A stretch of 47,892 nt of DNA from an uncultured Gammaproteobacteria bacterium (GTDB lineage: Bacteria; Pseudomonadota; Gammaproteobacteria; Pseudomonadales; Azotimanducaceae): NCBI GenBank assembly GCA_913049815.1, contig CAJWYI010000003.1, positions 1-47,892 on the forward strand. Reading direction: 5' to 3'. This document shows, piece after piece, positions 20,911-31,012 of the stretch. The number at the start of each line of letters is the position of its first letter. The stretch's first letter is position 1. Made by a program: the position numbers and the translations under genes. Below the pieces are notes generated by a model. The model did no database searches. It worked only from the letters and a program-made list of their open reading frames with translations, and had not been told where the DNA came from.

Positions 20911-22935
20911 ATGAGCAGCTTTGATGCATTGCCAATCTCCATGGGGGTATTCGGCCTCCTGGTGGCCCTTGTAATCTATTTTCTGATGATCCGTTACTCC
21001 GAAGGGGGCGAGAAGATCAAGAAAATTGCTGATTCAATCCATGAAGGGGCGATGGTGTTCATGCATCGCGAGTACTTCATGCTTGCTCTCTTTGCGGTTC
21101 CCCTGTTCTTCGTCATTCTGTTCTCTCCGCTTGGCTTCAATACGGCGTTAGCCTTTGCGGTTGGCGCTATCTGTTCCGCCGCCGCTGGATACCTCGGTAT
21201 GTTCTCGGCAACCAAAGCGAACGTTCGCACCACATCTGCAGCCCAGACCGACGGAGCCGCAGGCGCGTTGACGGTTGCTTTCTATGGCGGATCCATCATG
21301 GGACTTTGTGTTGCCTCTCTGGGACTGGTCGGACTCGGCTTCCTTTATCTTTATTTCGGTGGTGACAAAGACACGGCTCACGCCATCCACGGATTCGGTA
21401 TGGGAGCCTCCAGTGTGGCTCTGTTTTCTCGTGTGGGTGGTGGCATCTTCACCAAGAGCGCTGACGTGGGTGCTGATCTTGTCGGTAAGGTTGAAGCGGG
21501 CATTCCCGAAGACGACCCCCGTAATCCGGGAGTGATCGCTGACAACGTGGGTGACAATGTTGGAGACGTCGCGGGCATGGGATCTGACATCTTCGAGTCC
21601 TACTGCGGCTCGATGATCGCGACGATCGCCATCGCTTCGACACTGGCCTATGCAGGTGCCAACGGTGTTGAGTCCATCGCGCCTGGAGGCGGCAAAGAAG
21701 CACTGATGTTTTTGCCTCTCGCACTAGCCTCTGTAGGCCTGCTCTGCTCCGTCATCGGGATTCTCATCGTGCGTAGCATGTCAGGCAGCGCGCCTGAGAC
21801 CGCCTTAAGGATGGGACATCAGATTTCTGCGGTTGCACTGATCATTGCTGCGTACTTCCTCACCGATATGGTCGGGATTTCGATCTGGGTCTTCTGGGCC
21901 ATCGTGGCCGGTACCGCAGGCGGAATTCTGATCGGTATCGTAACTGAGTATTACACCGCCAAAGGACCTGTCGTGCGAATCGCCGAGTCTGGAAGAACAG
22001 GGACAGCCACGGTCATGATCACAGGACTTGCGGTGGGTATGCAATCCGTCGTGATTCCCATTCTTGGCATTAGCGCCATTATCTATCTCTCTACGGAATT
22101 CGCAGGCCTCTATGGCGTTGGTATCGCCGCCGTCGGTATGCTCGCAACGGTCGGTATGACGATGGCCCTGGATGCCTACGGACCTGTTGCTGACAATGCC
22201 GGTGGTATTGCTGAGATGGGTGAGCTGGGTGACGATATCCGTGAAATCACTGACGGCTTGGACGAAGTCGGTAACACCACAGCTGCCATCGGTAAGGGTT
22301 TCGCCATCGGCGCAGCCGCACTTGCGGCACTGGCCATCATTGCAGCGTTTGTGGAAACCATGGTGGCGAACGATCCAAATTTTTCGCTGGAACTGTCCAA
22401 CCCGAAAGTCCTGACTGGTATCTTTATCGGTGGCGTACTGCCTTTCCTCATCGCGTCAATGACGATGACTTCTGTGGGTGATGCGGCGATGGAAATGATC
22501 GAAGAGATTCGACGGCAATTTCGGGAAATTCCAGGTCTGATGGAAGGCAAAGCAGACCCGGATCACGCCAAGTGTGTCGACATTGCCACCAAGGCCGCAC
22601 TCAAGAAAATGATTCCACCCGGAGCAATTGCGATTGCAATGCCAGCAGTGGTTGGGTTCAGTCTCGGTGCAGAAAGTCTGGGTGGCATGCTCGCCGGCGC
22701 ACTGCTTGGCTGCGTCCTGATGGCTCTGATGATGGCGAACGCAGGCGGTGCCTGGGACAACGCGAAAAAGCACGTTGAGAAGGGCAATCTGGGCGGTAAA
22801 GGCTCTGACGTTCACGCGGCCGTTGTGGTTGGCGATACTGTCGGCGATCCGTTCAAAGATACGTCAGGTCCATCCATGAACATCCTGATCAACGTGATGG
22901 CCATTGTCAGCCTGGTCATCGCACCAATGCTGTAA
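20911..22935 (+). CDS. hppA: Membrane-bound ion-translocating pyrophosphatase (H+/Na+-PPase), predicted K+-dependent type
   Basis: [49 protein letters not shown] signature; [14 protein letters not shown] (Ala at the K+-dependence determinant); [22 protein letters not shown]-terminus. Confidence 0.96.
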   Translation: MSSFDALPISMGVFGLLVALVIYFLMIRYSEGGEKIKKIADSIHEGAMVFMHREYFMLALFAVPLFFVILFSPLGFNTALAFAVGAICSAAAGYLGMFSATKANVRTTSAAQTDGAAGALTVAFYGGSIMGLCVASLGLVGLGFLYLYFGGDKDTAHAIHGFGMGASSVALFSRVGGGIFTKSADVGADLVGKVEAGIPEDDPRNPGVIADNVGDNVGDVAGMGSDIFESYCGSMIATIAIASTLAYAGANGVESIAPGGGKEALMFLPLALASVGLLCSVIGILIVRSMSGSAPETALRMGHQISAVALIIAAYFLTDMVGISIWVFWAIVAGTAGGILIGIVTEYYTAKGPVVRIAESGRTGTATVMITGLAVGMQSVVIPILGISAIIYLSTEFAGLYGVGIAAVGMLATVGMTMALDAYGPVADNAGGIAEMGELGDDIREITDGLDEVGNTTAAIGKGFAIGAAALAALAIIAAFVETMVANDPNFSLELSNPKVLTGIFIGGVLPFLIASMTMTSVGDAAMEMIEEIRRQFREIPGLMEGKADPDHAKCVDIATKAALKKMIPPGAIAIAMPAVVGFSLGAESLGGMLAGALLGCVLMALMMANAGGAWDNAKKHVEKGNLGGKGSDVHAAVVVGDTVGDPFKDTSGPSMNILINVMAIVSLVIAPML

Positions 22936-22957
22936 GGCGCTGCCGTTCTAGTGAAAG

Positions 22958-22983
22958 AGCCGGACACCGATCCGGCTTTTTTT
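22958..22983 (+). terminator. Rho-independent terminator of hppA
   Basis: Perfect inverted repeat gccgga-caccga-tccggc followed by seven T, 23 bp after the hppA stop. Confidence 0.88.
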
Positions 22984-23075
22984 CGCATGTCTGTTTTACC
23001 TGCGTCTAGAGTTCGGCGTCGCTAACCCAGCATCCATGCGACCACTCGATAGACGACTCATCGCTGGGACTAGCC

Positions 23076-24335
23076 CTAGACTTTGAATGGCCGCAGCTTC
23101 TTGCGCACCATCGTCCCCTTTAAAGTGACATAAGCAGGGAGACCATTGTGGTAAGGGGGATGATCTTCCCCTTCAATTAACGGTGCTAGATACGAACGCC
23201 CTTTTGCGGTGATGCCATAACCATCTTTTGAGATATAGCTCCGTGGCAACGGCTTCTCAACATTGGCAACTTTCGATAGGGGAGCGACTTCGATGTGCCA
23301 CTTGTAGCGTTTGGACGTCTTGTCGCGAACGATGATCGGCAACACCGCGTTTTTCCCCGCAAGCGCGAATTCCACAGCTGCTCGCCCGACTGCGTAGGCC
23401 TGCTCAACATCAACTTTGGAGGCTACATGGCGGGCAGCTCGCTGAAGGTAGTCTGCGACCGACCAGTGACATTTGTAGCCATGTTCCACCTTCACCATGT
23501 CCACGAGGGTTGGTGCAACACCACCTAATTGGGTATGGCCAAATGCATCTTTGGCACCTGCATCCGCAACAAACGTGCCGTCCTTGTACTGTGCGCCTTC
23601 CGATGCAACGACCACACAGTGTCCAACTTTCTGGACCGTCTCCTTGATCTTTTTAAGGAATGCGGCTCGATTGAAAGCGATTTCTGGGAACAAGATAATG
23701 TGCGGAGGATCATTCCGATGATCTTTGGCCAGACCTGCGGCCGCCGCAATCCAGCCAGCGTGGCGGCCCATGACTTCAAGTACGAAGACCTTGGTTGATG
23801 ACTCTGCCATCGAAGCCACATCAAGGCCGGCCTCACGTGTCGAGATGGCAACGTATTTCGCAACCGACCCAAATCCTGGGCAGCAATCTGTCAATGGCAG
23901 ATCGTTATCGACCGTTTTAGGGATGCCGATACAGGTGATTGGAAAATCCTGATCCCGACTAAACTCAGCGACCTTGTTAGCAGTATCCTGTGAATCTCCA
24001 CCGCCGTTATAGAAGAAATAGCCGATATCGTGTGCCTTAAACACTTCAATCAGGCGTTGGTACTCACGCCGATTGTCCTCAGCATTGGCTAGTTTGTAGC
24101 GGCAGGAACCAAATGCACCCGCTGGTGTAAAACGAAGTCCAGCAATAGTTGATCGACTCTCTTTCGATGTATCGATCAACTCTTCTCGAAGCGCGCCAAT
24201 GATACCGTTCTTCGCCGCATAAACCTTACCGAGTCGTTTGGACTTTCTTGCGGTTTCTATCACACCACACGCAGTCGCATTGATAACGGCGGTCACCCCA
24301 CCTGATTGTGCGTAGAAGACGTTGCGTGGAACCAT
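23076..24335 (-). CDS. pfp: 6-phosphofructokinase, predicted pyrophosphate-dependent
   Basis: YAQSGGVTAVINATACG, FFYNGGGDSQDTA (Asp at the E. coli Gly104 position) and GIPKTVDNDL (Lys at the Gly124 position), MGRHAGWIAA. Confidence 0.88.
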   Translation of the reverse strand: MVPRNVFYAQSGGVTAVINATACGVIETARKSKRLGKVYAAKNGIIGALREELIDTSKESRSTIAGLRFTPAGAFGSCRYKLANAEDNRREYQRLIEVFKAHDIGYFFYNGGGDSQDTANKVAEFSRDQDFPITCIGIPKTVDNDLPLTDCCPGFGSVAKYVAISTREAGLDVASMAESSTKVFVLEVMGRHAGWIAAAAGLAKDHRNDPPHIILFPEIAFNRAAFLKKIKETVQKVGHCVVVASEGAQYKDGTFVADAGAKDAFGHTQLGGVAPTLVDMVKVEHGYKCHWSVADYLQRAARHVASKVDVEQAYAVGRAAVEFALAGKNAVLPIIVRDKTSKRYKWHIEVAPLSKVANVEKPLPRSYISKDGYGITAKGRSYLAPLIEGEDHPPYHNGLPAYVTLKGTMVRKKLRPFKV

Positions 24336-24579
24336 AAATCTGTCCTGAACATTTGAATTCGGAGGAACTCAGAAGACGTTCTCATCCAGACGGGACAAGG
24401 TCAAAGAGCGCGACGGTATTATCAGCAAAATATCCGGACGTCGCCAGCCGTTACGAGATTCTGATCAGTAGGCACTCGCCTCATTAATTAGCCCGTATAT
24501 GAGCTTTTTAAGGACTTCATCACGTGAGTGCCTTTCGAGATAGCAAAGCCATAGAGAGAATATTGAGACATTCTGAGGA

Positions 24580-26340
24580 TCAGGACCATTTCTCAACAAT
24601 AGGAAGCCTGCGACCACTGCCAAAAGCCACTTTGCTGACTTTCGTGCCTGGACAGGTCTGGCGTCGTTTGTACTCCATACGTCCGATTAGACTGACAATA
24701 CGTTCATAGTCAGCGTGGGAAGGTGGCTCTGCGCACCAGGCCTGCAGTACATTCAGTTCTGAGGAGATCACCTGATTGTCCTCATTACATCGTTGAACCC
24801 ACGATGAAAACGCGTCGAACGATGAGATGTATTCTTCAATATGAGCCTGCACGATAGGGTCAAGCACCGCATAGGGGAGCAGACTCGCTTCATCAGTCTG
24901 CCCAGGCGCCAGCTCGGCACTTGGCGGTTTCTGCCAGATCGAGTCAGGAATACTTGGGTGGACACGAGCGAGTTCAAACACCTGGTGTTTGTACAGATCC
25001 TTGATCGGAGCAAAACTGAAATTCATGTCGAAATGCGTGTAATAGCCGCATGCAGATTCTGTTTTGTTGCCCGTCGAAAGAGGCATCGCTCCGAAAGCGT
25101 TGCTGAAGTGCATCACTGCAAGATCACGGATACGCGCTTGAATATTCTCATCAGCCACTGAACCGTATTGCTGCTCATTGAACGTCCTCGTGACAAGGTT
25201 AGACAAACTCGTGGCATGGACGTTGAAGTGCTCATTGAATCGGTCAACGAAGGACTCGTGAGCGACCGGTAGTTCGTAGTCCCAACATCCCAGATTTTCA
25301 TGGAGCTGTATAGCGTCAACACGCGAATGATCACTGCTGAATACCGAAGGCAGTCGGATAGCATGAACATGTTCACTCCCCACAGCGTCGCAAGCCAGTG
25401 CACACACTAGTGCTGAGTCGACACCACCACTGCTCGCCAATACCAGTTCACTGAATCCGCTTTTGCGGACATAATCCTGAAGACACACCACCAGTAGTTC
25501 ATACAATGACACACCGCTTTTAAGGATGGCCGCCCGATGGTCGTCGTTCGCAACCTGGCGGACCAAGGGTGTTGCGGTCTTGAGATCGACAACAGCAAAA
25601 CTGTCTTCTTTCACCTCACTGGACCTATGGATCAGGTCGCGATTAGTCAGAACAAAGCTCTGGCCATCAAAAATCAGTTCGTCCTGACCACCATATTGGT
25701 TGACATACACAACACTGAGATCATCAGTACCGGGAGCGATGGTTCGAATACGGTGCCAGGACTTGTCATGCACATAGGGCGACGCATTAAGTGATAGTAT
25801 GACATCCACACCGGCGTCGCGATAGCGGGCAAGTGGATTCGTTAGATGGTTGTAGTCGTCAGAATCTTTATCGTTCCAAAGATCCTCACAAATGGCAATG
25901 CCGACCTGTTCTCCAGCGATCTCGATCGTGAGTAGTTCCCGACCTGGTTGAAAGTAACGTAGCTCATCGAAGACATCGTAAAAGGGAAGCAGATGCTTGT
26001 GGTAGGTACCCAGAACTTTGCCATAGCCAATCACGCTCGCCGCGTTAAAGAACGGTTTTCCAGGACCAGGATTGTGCTGAATATGACCCACCACCACGTG
26101 TAACTCCGTAGACAGCGTCCCCGTGAGTTCACACAGATCATTGATGACGTCGTCGTTGCATCCAACGTAGTCAGGGTGGTACATCAGATCTTGGCTCAGG
26201 TACCCAGGGATGCAGAGTTCAGGAAAAAGCACCACGTCTGCCCCCTCCTGGGCAGCCATCTCAATGCCGCGAACGATTCGCGCCTGGTTCCCATCAAAGT
26301 CACCGGGTGTCGTATTGATCTGTCCTAGACAAACCTTCAT
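24580..26340 (-). CDS. nadE: Glutamine-dependent NAD+ synthetase (nitrilase + NAD synthase domains)
   Basis: MKVCLGQINTTPGDFDGN, VVLFPELCIPGY, GIAICEDLW, LASSGGVDSALVCALA, PLSTGNKTESACGY. Confidence 0.94.
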   Translation of the reverse strand: MKVCLGQINTTPGDFDGNQARIVRGIEMAAQEGADVVLFPELCIPGYLSQDLMYHPDYVGCNDDVINDLCELTGTLSTELHVVVGHIQHNPGPGKPFFNAASVIGYGKVLGTYHKHLLPFYDVFDELRYFQPGRELLTIEIAGEQVGIAICEDLWNDKDSDDYNHLTNPLARYRDAGVDVILSLNASPYVHDKSWHRIRTIAPGTDDLSVVYVNQYGGQDELIFDGQSFVLTNRDLIHRSSEVKEDSFAVVDLKTATPLVRQVANDDHRAAILKSGVSLYELLVVCLQDYVRKSGFSELVLASSGGVDSALVCALACDAVGSEHVHAIRLPSVFSSDHSRVDAIQLHENLGCWDYELPVAHESFVDRFNEHFNVHATSLSNLVTRTFNEQQYGSVADENIQARIRDLAVMHFSNAFGAMPLSTGNKTESACGYYTHFDMNFSFAPIKDLYKHQVFELARVHPSIPDSIWQKPPSAELAPGQTDEASLLPYAVLDPIVQAHIEEYISSFDAFSSWVQRCNEDNQVISSELNVLQAWCAEPPSHADYERIVSLIGRMEYKRRQTCPGTKVSKVAFGSGRRLPIVEKWS

Positions 26341-27473
26341 GACCTGAGTTCCTCGTTCCCCTGAACGAATCTGCTGCTGCTTCGAACTGCGCTTCTGCGT
26401 GAGAACACCAGATACAGCACATGCACAGCAATGAGCAGGACGATGCAGGCGCCCCCCTGATGTGCGCTCGCCAGTTCCAGTGGTACGACCTTAACAAGCG
26501 TGAGAACACCTATCATGAACTGGGTCAAGACCGCCGCGAGTAGCAACACCGAGCTCCACATTAATGCGCCACCCAGGCGACGTGCTCGCCACCAGAGCCA
26601 TGCAACTGCAACCAATAGCAAAACCGCCAGCCAGCGATGGATAAACTGAATTGTCGCGGTACTTTCTGAGAAGTTGTGCCAGAAGGGTTGCATCTGCATG
26701 ACCGCATCCGCCACCCATCGATCATGCATCAAGGGGAATGTGTTATACGCATAGCCAGCATGGCTGCCCGCGGTGAAAGCGCCGTAGAGCAGCTGGAACC
26801 ATAGCAGCAGCATCACGATCATGACGAGGGCACGCAATTCCTGCGGAACACCCATCGTTACCTCGCCACCATCAACTGTGTCGCTGCGATGCCCATAGAC
26901 ACAACCCAGTGCCAGCCAATATGTGTAAGCCATGAGTCCCATCGCCAGCAGAAGGTGAGCCGCCAGTCGATAATGGCTGACTCGTGCGTCATCGACGAGT
27001 CCGCTTTGGACCATGTACCATCCCATCAGACCTTGTAGTCCACCTAGAATGAGTGCCACAACTAGGTGTGGTTTAATCCATGCATCCAATCGCTTGGACA
27101 CCCACAACGCACACATTGGCACAAAAAACAGAAGCCCGATCACGCGGCCTAATATTCGATGCACATATTCCCAATAGAAAATCTGCTTAAAGCCCTCAAG
27201 ATCCATATGGCGATTGTAGAGTTGGTATTCAGGAAACTGCTGGTACGCCAGAAACAACGCCTGCCAATCCCGCTCATCCAACGGCGGCAGAACTCCCATG
27301 ATCGGTTGCCAATCGACCATAGATAGACCGCTACCCGTCAGGCGAGTGACTCCACCAACCAAGACCATGATAAAAATGGTGGCACAAGTGATCAGTAGCC
27401 AGACCACCACAAATCGATCTGGTGCTGTAAATCCTCGTAATTTGGGAGCGTTTGAAGTTACGGTAGTCGCCAA
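26337..27473 (-). CDS. ctaA: COX15/CtaA-family heme A synthase
   Basis: VGGVTRLTGSGLSMVDWQPIMGVLPP, YWEYVHRILGRVIGL, FIHRWLAVLL, multiple TM segments; 4-bp overlap with nadE. Confidence 0.9.
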   Translation of the reverse strand: MATTVTSNAPKLRGFTAPDRFVVVWLLITCATIFIMVLVGGVTRLTGSGLSMVDWQPIMGVLPPLDERDWQALFLAYQQFPEYQLYNRHMDLEGFKQIFYWEYVHRILGRVIGLLFFVPMCALWVSKRLDAWIKPHLVVALILGGLQGLMGWYMVQSGLVDDARVSHYRLAAHLLLAMGLMAYTYWLALGCVYGHRSDTVDGGEVTMGVPQELRALVMIVMLLLWFQLLYGAFTAGSHAGYAYNTFPLMHDRWVADAVMQMQPFWHNFSESTATIQFIHRWLAVLLLVAVAWLWWRARRLGGALMWSSVLLLAAVLTQFMIGVLTLVKVVPLELASAHQGGACIVLLIAVHVLYLVFSRRSAVRSSSRFVQGNEELRS

Positions 27474-27641
27474 GGTACCTCCTCGTCTTGTGGCGAATTA
27501 TCTTGGATCAGTCCACTTGTTGCCATGGCTCAGTTTGGTAGCAAGGTATAAATGGGCTGAATGTTCAGATACTCAAATGACCTGTGCCCCAGAATCTGAG
27601 TTTGGATCTAAATTCCCCAAGTGAAATTGCCTCGGAACTGT

Positions 27642-27680
27642 CTATGGACACCCATCATCAGTCTCCTTTGACACCCACAC
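27642..27680 (-). repeat. Two copies of a (R)TGGGTGTC(C) motif in direct orientation
   Basis: tatggacacccatca (27642-27656) and tgacacccacac (27669-27680) in the ctaA/acyl-CoA dehydrogenase intergenic gap. Confidence 0.4.
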
Positions 27681-27747
27681 GCGGCGGCAGTTCGATCGTC
27701 ATATATTCGGTCGCTATATCTCCCAACCTCCTCTAATTTGCTTTACT

Positions 27748-28974
27748 ATGCCGGGTTCAATATGGAGTCTACATATGGCCGAAATAACATCATTTCAATC
27801 CGAAACTAGGGAATGGCTCGAAGCTAACTGTCCCAAGAGTATGCGTGCCCGTAGTTTCCATTGGGAGGACGCCCACGAGATCTACGACACCGATGAAGCA
27901 AGACAGTGGCTGGCAAGAATGGCCGAACGGGGCTGGACAGCGCCGACGTGGCCAAAGGCATATGGAGGCGGCGGCCTGACCGCTGAGGAAGCCGGAGTGC
28001 TTGGGCAGGAGATGTCTAGACTCCGTGCCGTTGCCCCCACATCGGGTATGGGACTCACCATGATTGGACCAACCCTGCTCGAGTTCGGCACCGAAGCACA
28101 AAAGCAGCGCCATATTCCTCGAATCGTCAGTGGTGAGGTTTCGTGGTGTCAGGGCTACAGCGAGCCCGGTGCGGGATCAGACCTCGCATCACTCCAGACA
28201 AAAGCCGTGATCGACGGCGACGACTTCATCATCAATGGACAGAAAATTTGGACGTCAGGCGCTCAATATGCGGACTGGATGTTTGCGTTGGTTCGAACTG
28301 ACCCCAACGCATCGAAGCATGAAGGTATCAGCTTCGTGCTCTTGGATATGCATCAACCTGGGGTCACAATCAAACCAATCAGTTTGATCAGTGGATCATC
28401 GCCTTTCTGCGAAACCTTTTTTGACAATGCGGTCGCCAAACGTGAGGACCTGGTGGGTGAGCTCAACCGTGGGTGGACCATTGGCAAGCGCCTGCTCCAA
28501 TACGAACGATCAGGCATCGGTGGTCTTTCGGGTGCGTCTCGGGGCAAAAAGAAAAAGTCTGTTGAAAAGCCGAAGAATCCGTTAGCGGAACTGGCGAAGC
28601 ACTATGTCGGTCAGGAGGATGGGCGAATATCGGACGATGGATATCGAGAGCAAATTCTGAAACACGCGATGACCGAACGAGCGTTCCAGTTGACTGCGTC
28701 ACGAGCCGCTGCGGAGAATCAGTCTGGCCAAACGCCAGGCGCCGCCACGTCAATCTTCAAGCTTGTTGGCTCATCGTTAAGCCGTGACAGCTCCGAACTT
28801 CAATCGAATATCATGGGGACCCAGGGCATCGGGTGGTCGGGAGAAGGGTTCAACCCCGGTGAGCTGGAGTCTACCAAGAACTGGTTGAGTAATCGTGCCG
28901 TCACGATCTATGGAGGCACGAATGAAGTCCAGATGAATATCATTTCAAAACGTGTGCTGGCGTTGCCTGACTAA
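27748..28974 (+). CDS. Acyl-CoA dehydrogenase family protein (likely start ATG 27775)
   Basis: MAEITSFQSETREWLEANCP, GYSEPGAGSDLASLQTKA, INGQKIWTSGAQYADWMFALVRTD, C-terminal TIYGGTNEVQMNIISKRVLALP. Confidence 0.92.
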   Translation: MPGSIWSLHMAEITSFQSETREWLEANCPKSMRARSFHWEDAHEIYDTDEARQWLARMAERGWTAPTWPKAYGGGGLTAEEAGVLGQEMSRLRAVAPTSGMGLTMIGPTLLEFGTEAQKQRHIPRIVSGEVSWCQGYSEPGAGSDLASLQTKAVIDGDDFIINGQKIWTSGAQYADWMFALVRTDPNASKHEGISFVLLDMHQPGVTIKPISLISGSSPFCETFFDNAVAKREDLVGELNRGWTIGKRLLQYERSGIGGLSGASRGKKKKSVEKPKNPLAELAKHYVGQEDGRISDDGYREQILKHAMTERAFQLTASRAAAENQSGQTPGAATSIFKLVGSSLSRDSSELQSNIMGTQGIGWSGEGFNPGELESTKNWLSNRAVTIYGGTNEVQMNIISKRVLALPD

Positions 28975-29016
28975 ACCCGGACTCCCAGCCTTTGGTCAGT
29001 AGATCCGGACCATTCA

Positions 29017-29093
29017 CTCTCTTTTTCGCAACCCATAGGTACTTCGTCGGTTAGTTAGGTGAGGAAGAACCTGTGAGTTTGCGAAAAGGAGAG
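29017..29093. repeat. Imperfect inverted repeat (ctctctttttcgcaa / ttgcgaaaaggagag, 14/15)
   Basis: Arms at 29017-29031 and 29079-29093; the 3' arm contains the AAGGAG preceding the ATG at 29098. Confidence 0.55.
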
Positions 29094-29097
29094 CGCA

Positions 29098-29235
29098 ATG
29101 AGTCAGGATGCCAAAGCCCGCCTGGGCCTAATTACACTATCCCGCGATGATGGCGGTCATGAGACTGATATCCTGTGGTACAGGTCGAGCTGGGACAAAT
29201 GTGCTTTTACCAACACGCAGCATCGCCAACTGTAA
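29098..29235 (+). CDS. Possible 45-aa small ORF (MSQDAKARLGLITLSRDDGGHETDILWYRSSWDKCAFTNTQHRQL)
   Basis: ATG preceded by AAAAGGAGAGCGCA at good Shine-Dalgarno spacing in an otherwise non-coding gap; no recognised homology. Confidence 0.25.
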   Translation: MSQDAKARLGLITLSRDDGGHETDILWYRSSWDKCAFTNTQHRQL

Positions 29236-29554
29236 AGGATCGACTCAAGCTAACAACCAATGTTGATTCGATCCCTGGTGCATAAAGTCGCGAACTCCCC
29301 TGGGAATCCACCGCTCTGTTGTTGTCACCGATCTAAAGTCGGCGGGGCACCCATCAGCGAACTAGGATTCGCGAGAAAGATCGATATGAAATCCATCGGT
29401 CCTGATCCGTTGAGGGTCAGAAACATCAATTTACGCGTCCATCGAGCGGCCCTTCTGCTTCGAATAGTTGCTTTCAATCCAATCTGACCCCCACTGGGTG
29501 TCCCAAGAAAATGTAAGAACGTATAATTAAGATCGTCGAACTCTTGGAGAGAAG

Positions 29555-30859
29555 TTGAATACCTCTACAGAGCTTCAGGATCACTCCGAAGCATCGTACG
29601 ACCGATCCCTTTTCGCCTCTCTCAAAGTCCCCGACTACTTGTACCTTTGGATTGGTATGGTCGGATCTGCTTTCGCCATGAATATGCAGATCGTCGCACA
29701 GGGCTGGCTAGTCTACGAGATGAGCGCTTCCGCAGTTGATCTCGCGTGGGTGACGCTCGCATCAATCGTACCTCAGTTTCTATTTTCACTACCGGGCGGC
29801 GTCCTCGCAGACCGCCTGCCCAAAAAACCCATCATTGGCTTGGCTCCTATCATAAACTGTGGCGCAACCATCGTGATGTCCTGGATCATCTTTACTGGGA
29901 ATGTGGGATTTTGGGATTTCGTCTGGGTCGGTTTCTTAAACGGCACGGTCATGTCTCTGTCAATACCCGCAAGAACGGCCGTCATCCCCGAAGTTGTCGG
30001 CGAGCGTCTCATGTTCAACGCGATGGCGTTTAATACAACCGCGTGGAATCTCTCACGCATTCTTGGCCCCGCGCTCGCCGGATATATGATCGCTCTCCTT
30101 GCCGATGGCGATACCACCTCTGACTTTGGGGTAGGGTGCGTCTTCACTGTCATTTCGGTGCTCTATTTCGTATCGGGGGTCTCCGTTCTGCTGATCAAAC
30201 ACCCGGGTCGTCCGTCACAACAAGCAACAACACAACATCCTCTCGCTGATATTGGTGACTGTCTGATCTACGTTTTTCGATCGCCGGTCGTCGGTGGACT
30301 TATCCTGTTATCCATTCTTCCATTCATGTTTGGGCTGAGTATCAATACCCTCCTCCCCGCATTCAATCGAGATATTCTTTTTGGCGGCGCTGATGATCTA
30401 GGACTGCTCATGACTGCCATGGGCATTGGGGCGATTCTCGGCGCCCTGTTGCTGGCTAAACTCGGCGGTACACGGCACAAGGGCTACTGGGTCCTGGGAA
30501 CCAGTGCTGTGTGGGGTATCGGTGTGACCTGGTTTGCACTTTCTTCCACGTTTATATTGGCGTTTCTGTCCATCGCCTTTATAGGGTTTGTCTCTTCAAT
30601 CAACATGTCGATGAATCGTAGTCTCGTTCAACTACAGGTCGACCATGCAATGCGAGGTCGCATCATGAGCATCGATATGATGTCCCATGGTTTCATGCCG
30701 CTCGGGGTGCTTCCCATCAGTTGGGTAGCCGAAGTGTGGGGCGTTTCTCTAGGCTTGGCCCTGAGCGGCGCGATACTATGTGTTGCAACTATTGCTATGG
30801 GTGTAGTGATGAAAGGAGTTAGAGGGATCGATACAGGGTATTCAAAAGCAGTTCCTTGA
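29555..30859 (+). CDS. MFS transporter (EntS/DUF894-like), TTG start
   Basis: 434 aa, ~12 hydrophobic segments; LPGGVLADRLPKKPIIGLAP motif, NTTAWNLSRILGPALAGYMI, GRIMSIDMMSHGFMPLGVLP. Confidence 0.88.
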   Translation: MNTSTELQDHSEASYDRSLFASLKVPDYLYLWIGMVGSAFAMNMQIVAQGWLVYEMSASAVDLAWVTLASIVPQFLFSLPGGVLADRLPKKPIIGLAPIINCGATIVMSWIIFTGNVGFWDFVWVGFLNGTVMSLSIPARTAVIPEVVGERLMFNAMAFNTTAWNLSRILGPALAGYMIALLADGDTTSDFGVGCVFTVISVLYFVSGVSVLLIKHPGRPSQQATTQHPLADIGDCLIYVFRSPVVGGLILLSILPFMFGLSINTLLPAFNRDILFGGADDLGLLMTAMGIGAILGALLLAKLGGTRHKGYWVLGTSAVWGIGVTWFALSSTFILAFLSIAFIGFVSSINMSMNRSLVQLQVDHAMRGRIMSIDMMSHGFMPLGVLPISWVAEVWGVSLGLALSGAILCVATIAMGVVMKGVRGIDTGYSKAVP

Positions 30860-31012
30860 ACTTCTCCACACGGACACCCAACGACACCATCAAGACGCAA
30901 AACAAGATCAGGACACATAGAACAGATAAATGATCACTCAAACACTCCGCGACTTTTCGACAACGGTAACACTTGACGGTCCATTTGCATTTCCTCCCAA
31001 CGGAGAAGCGGT

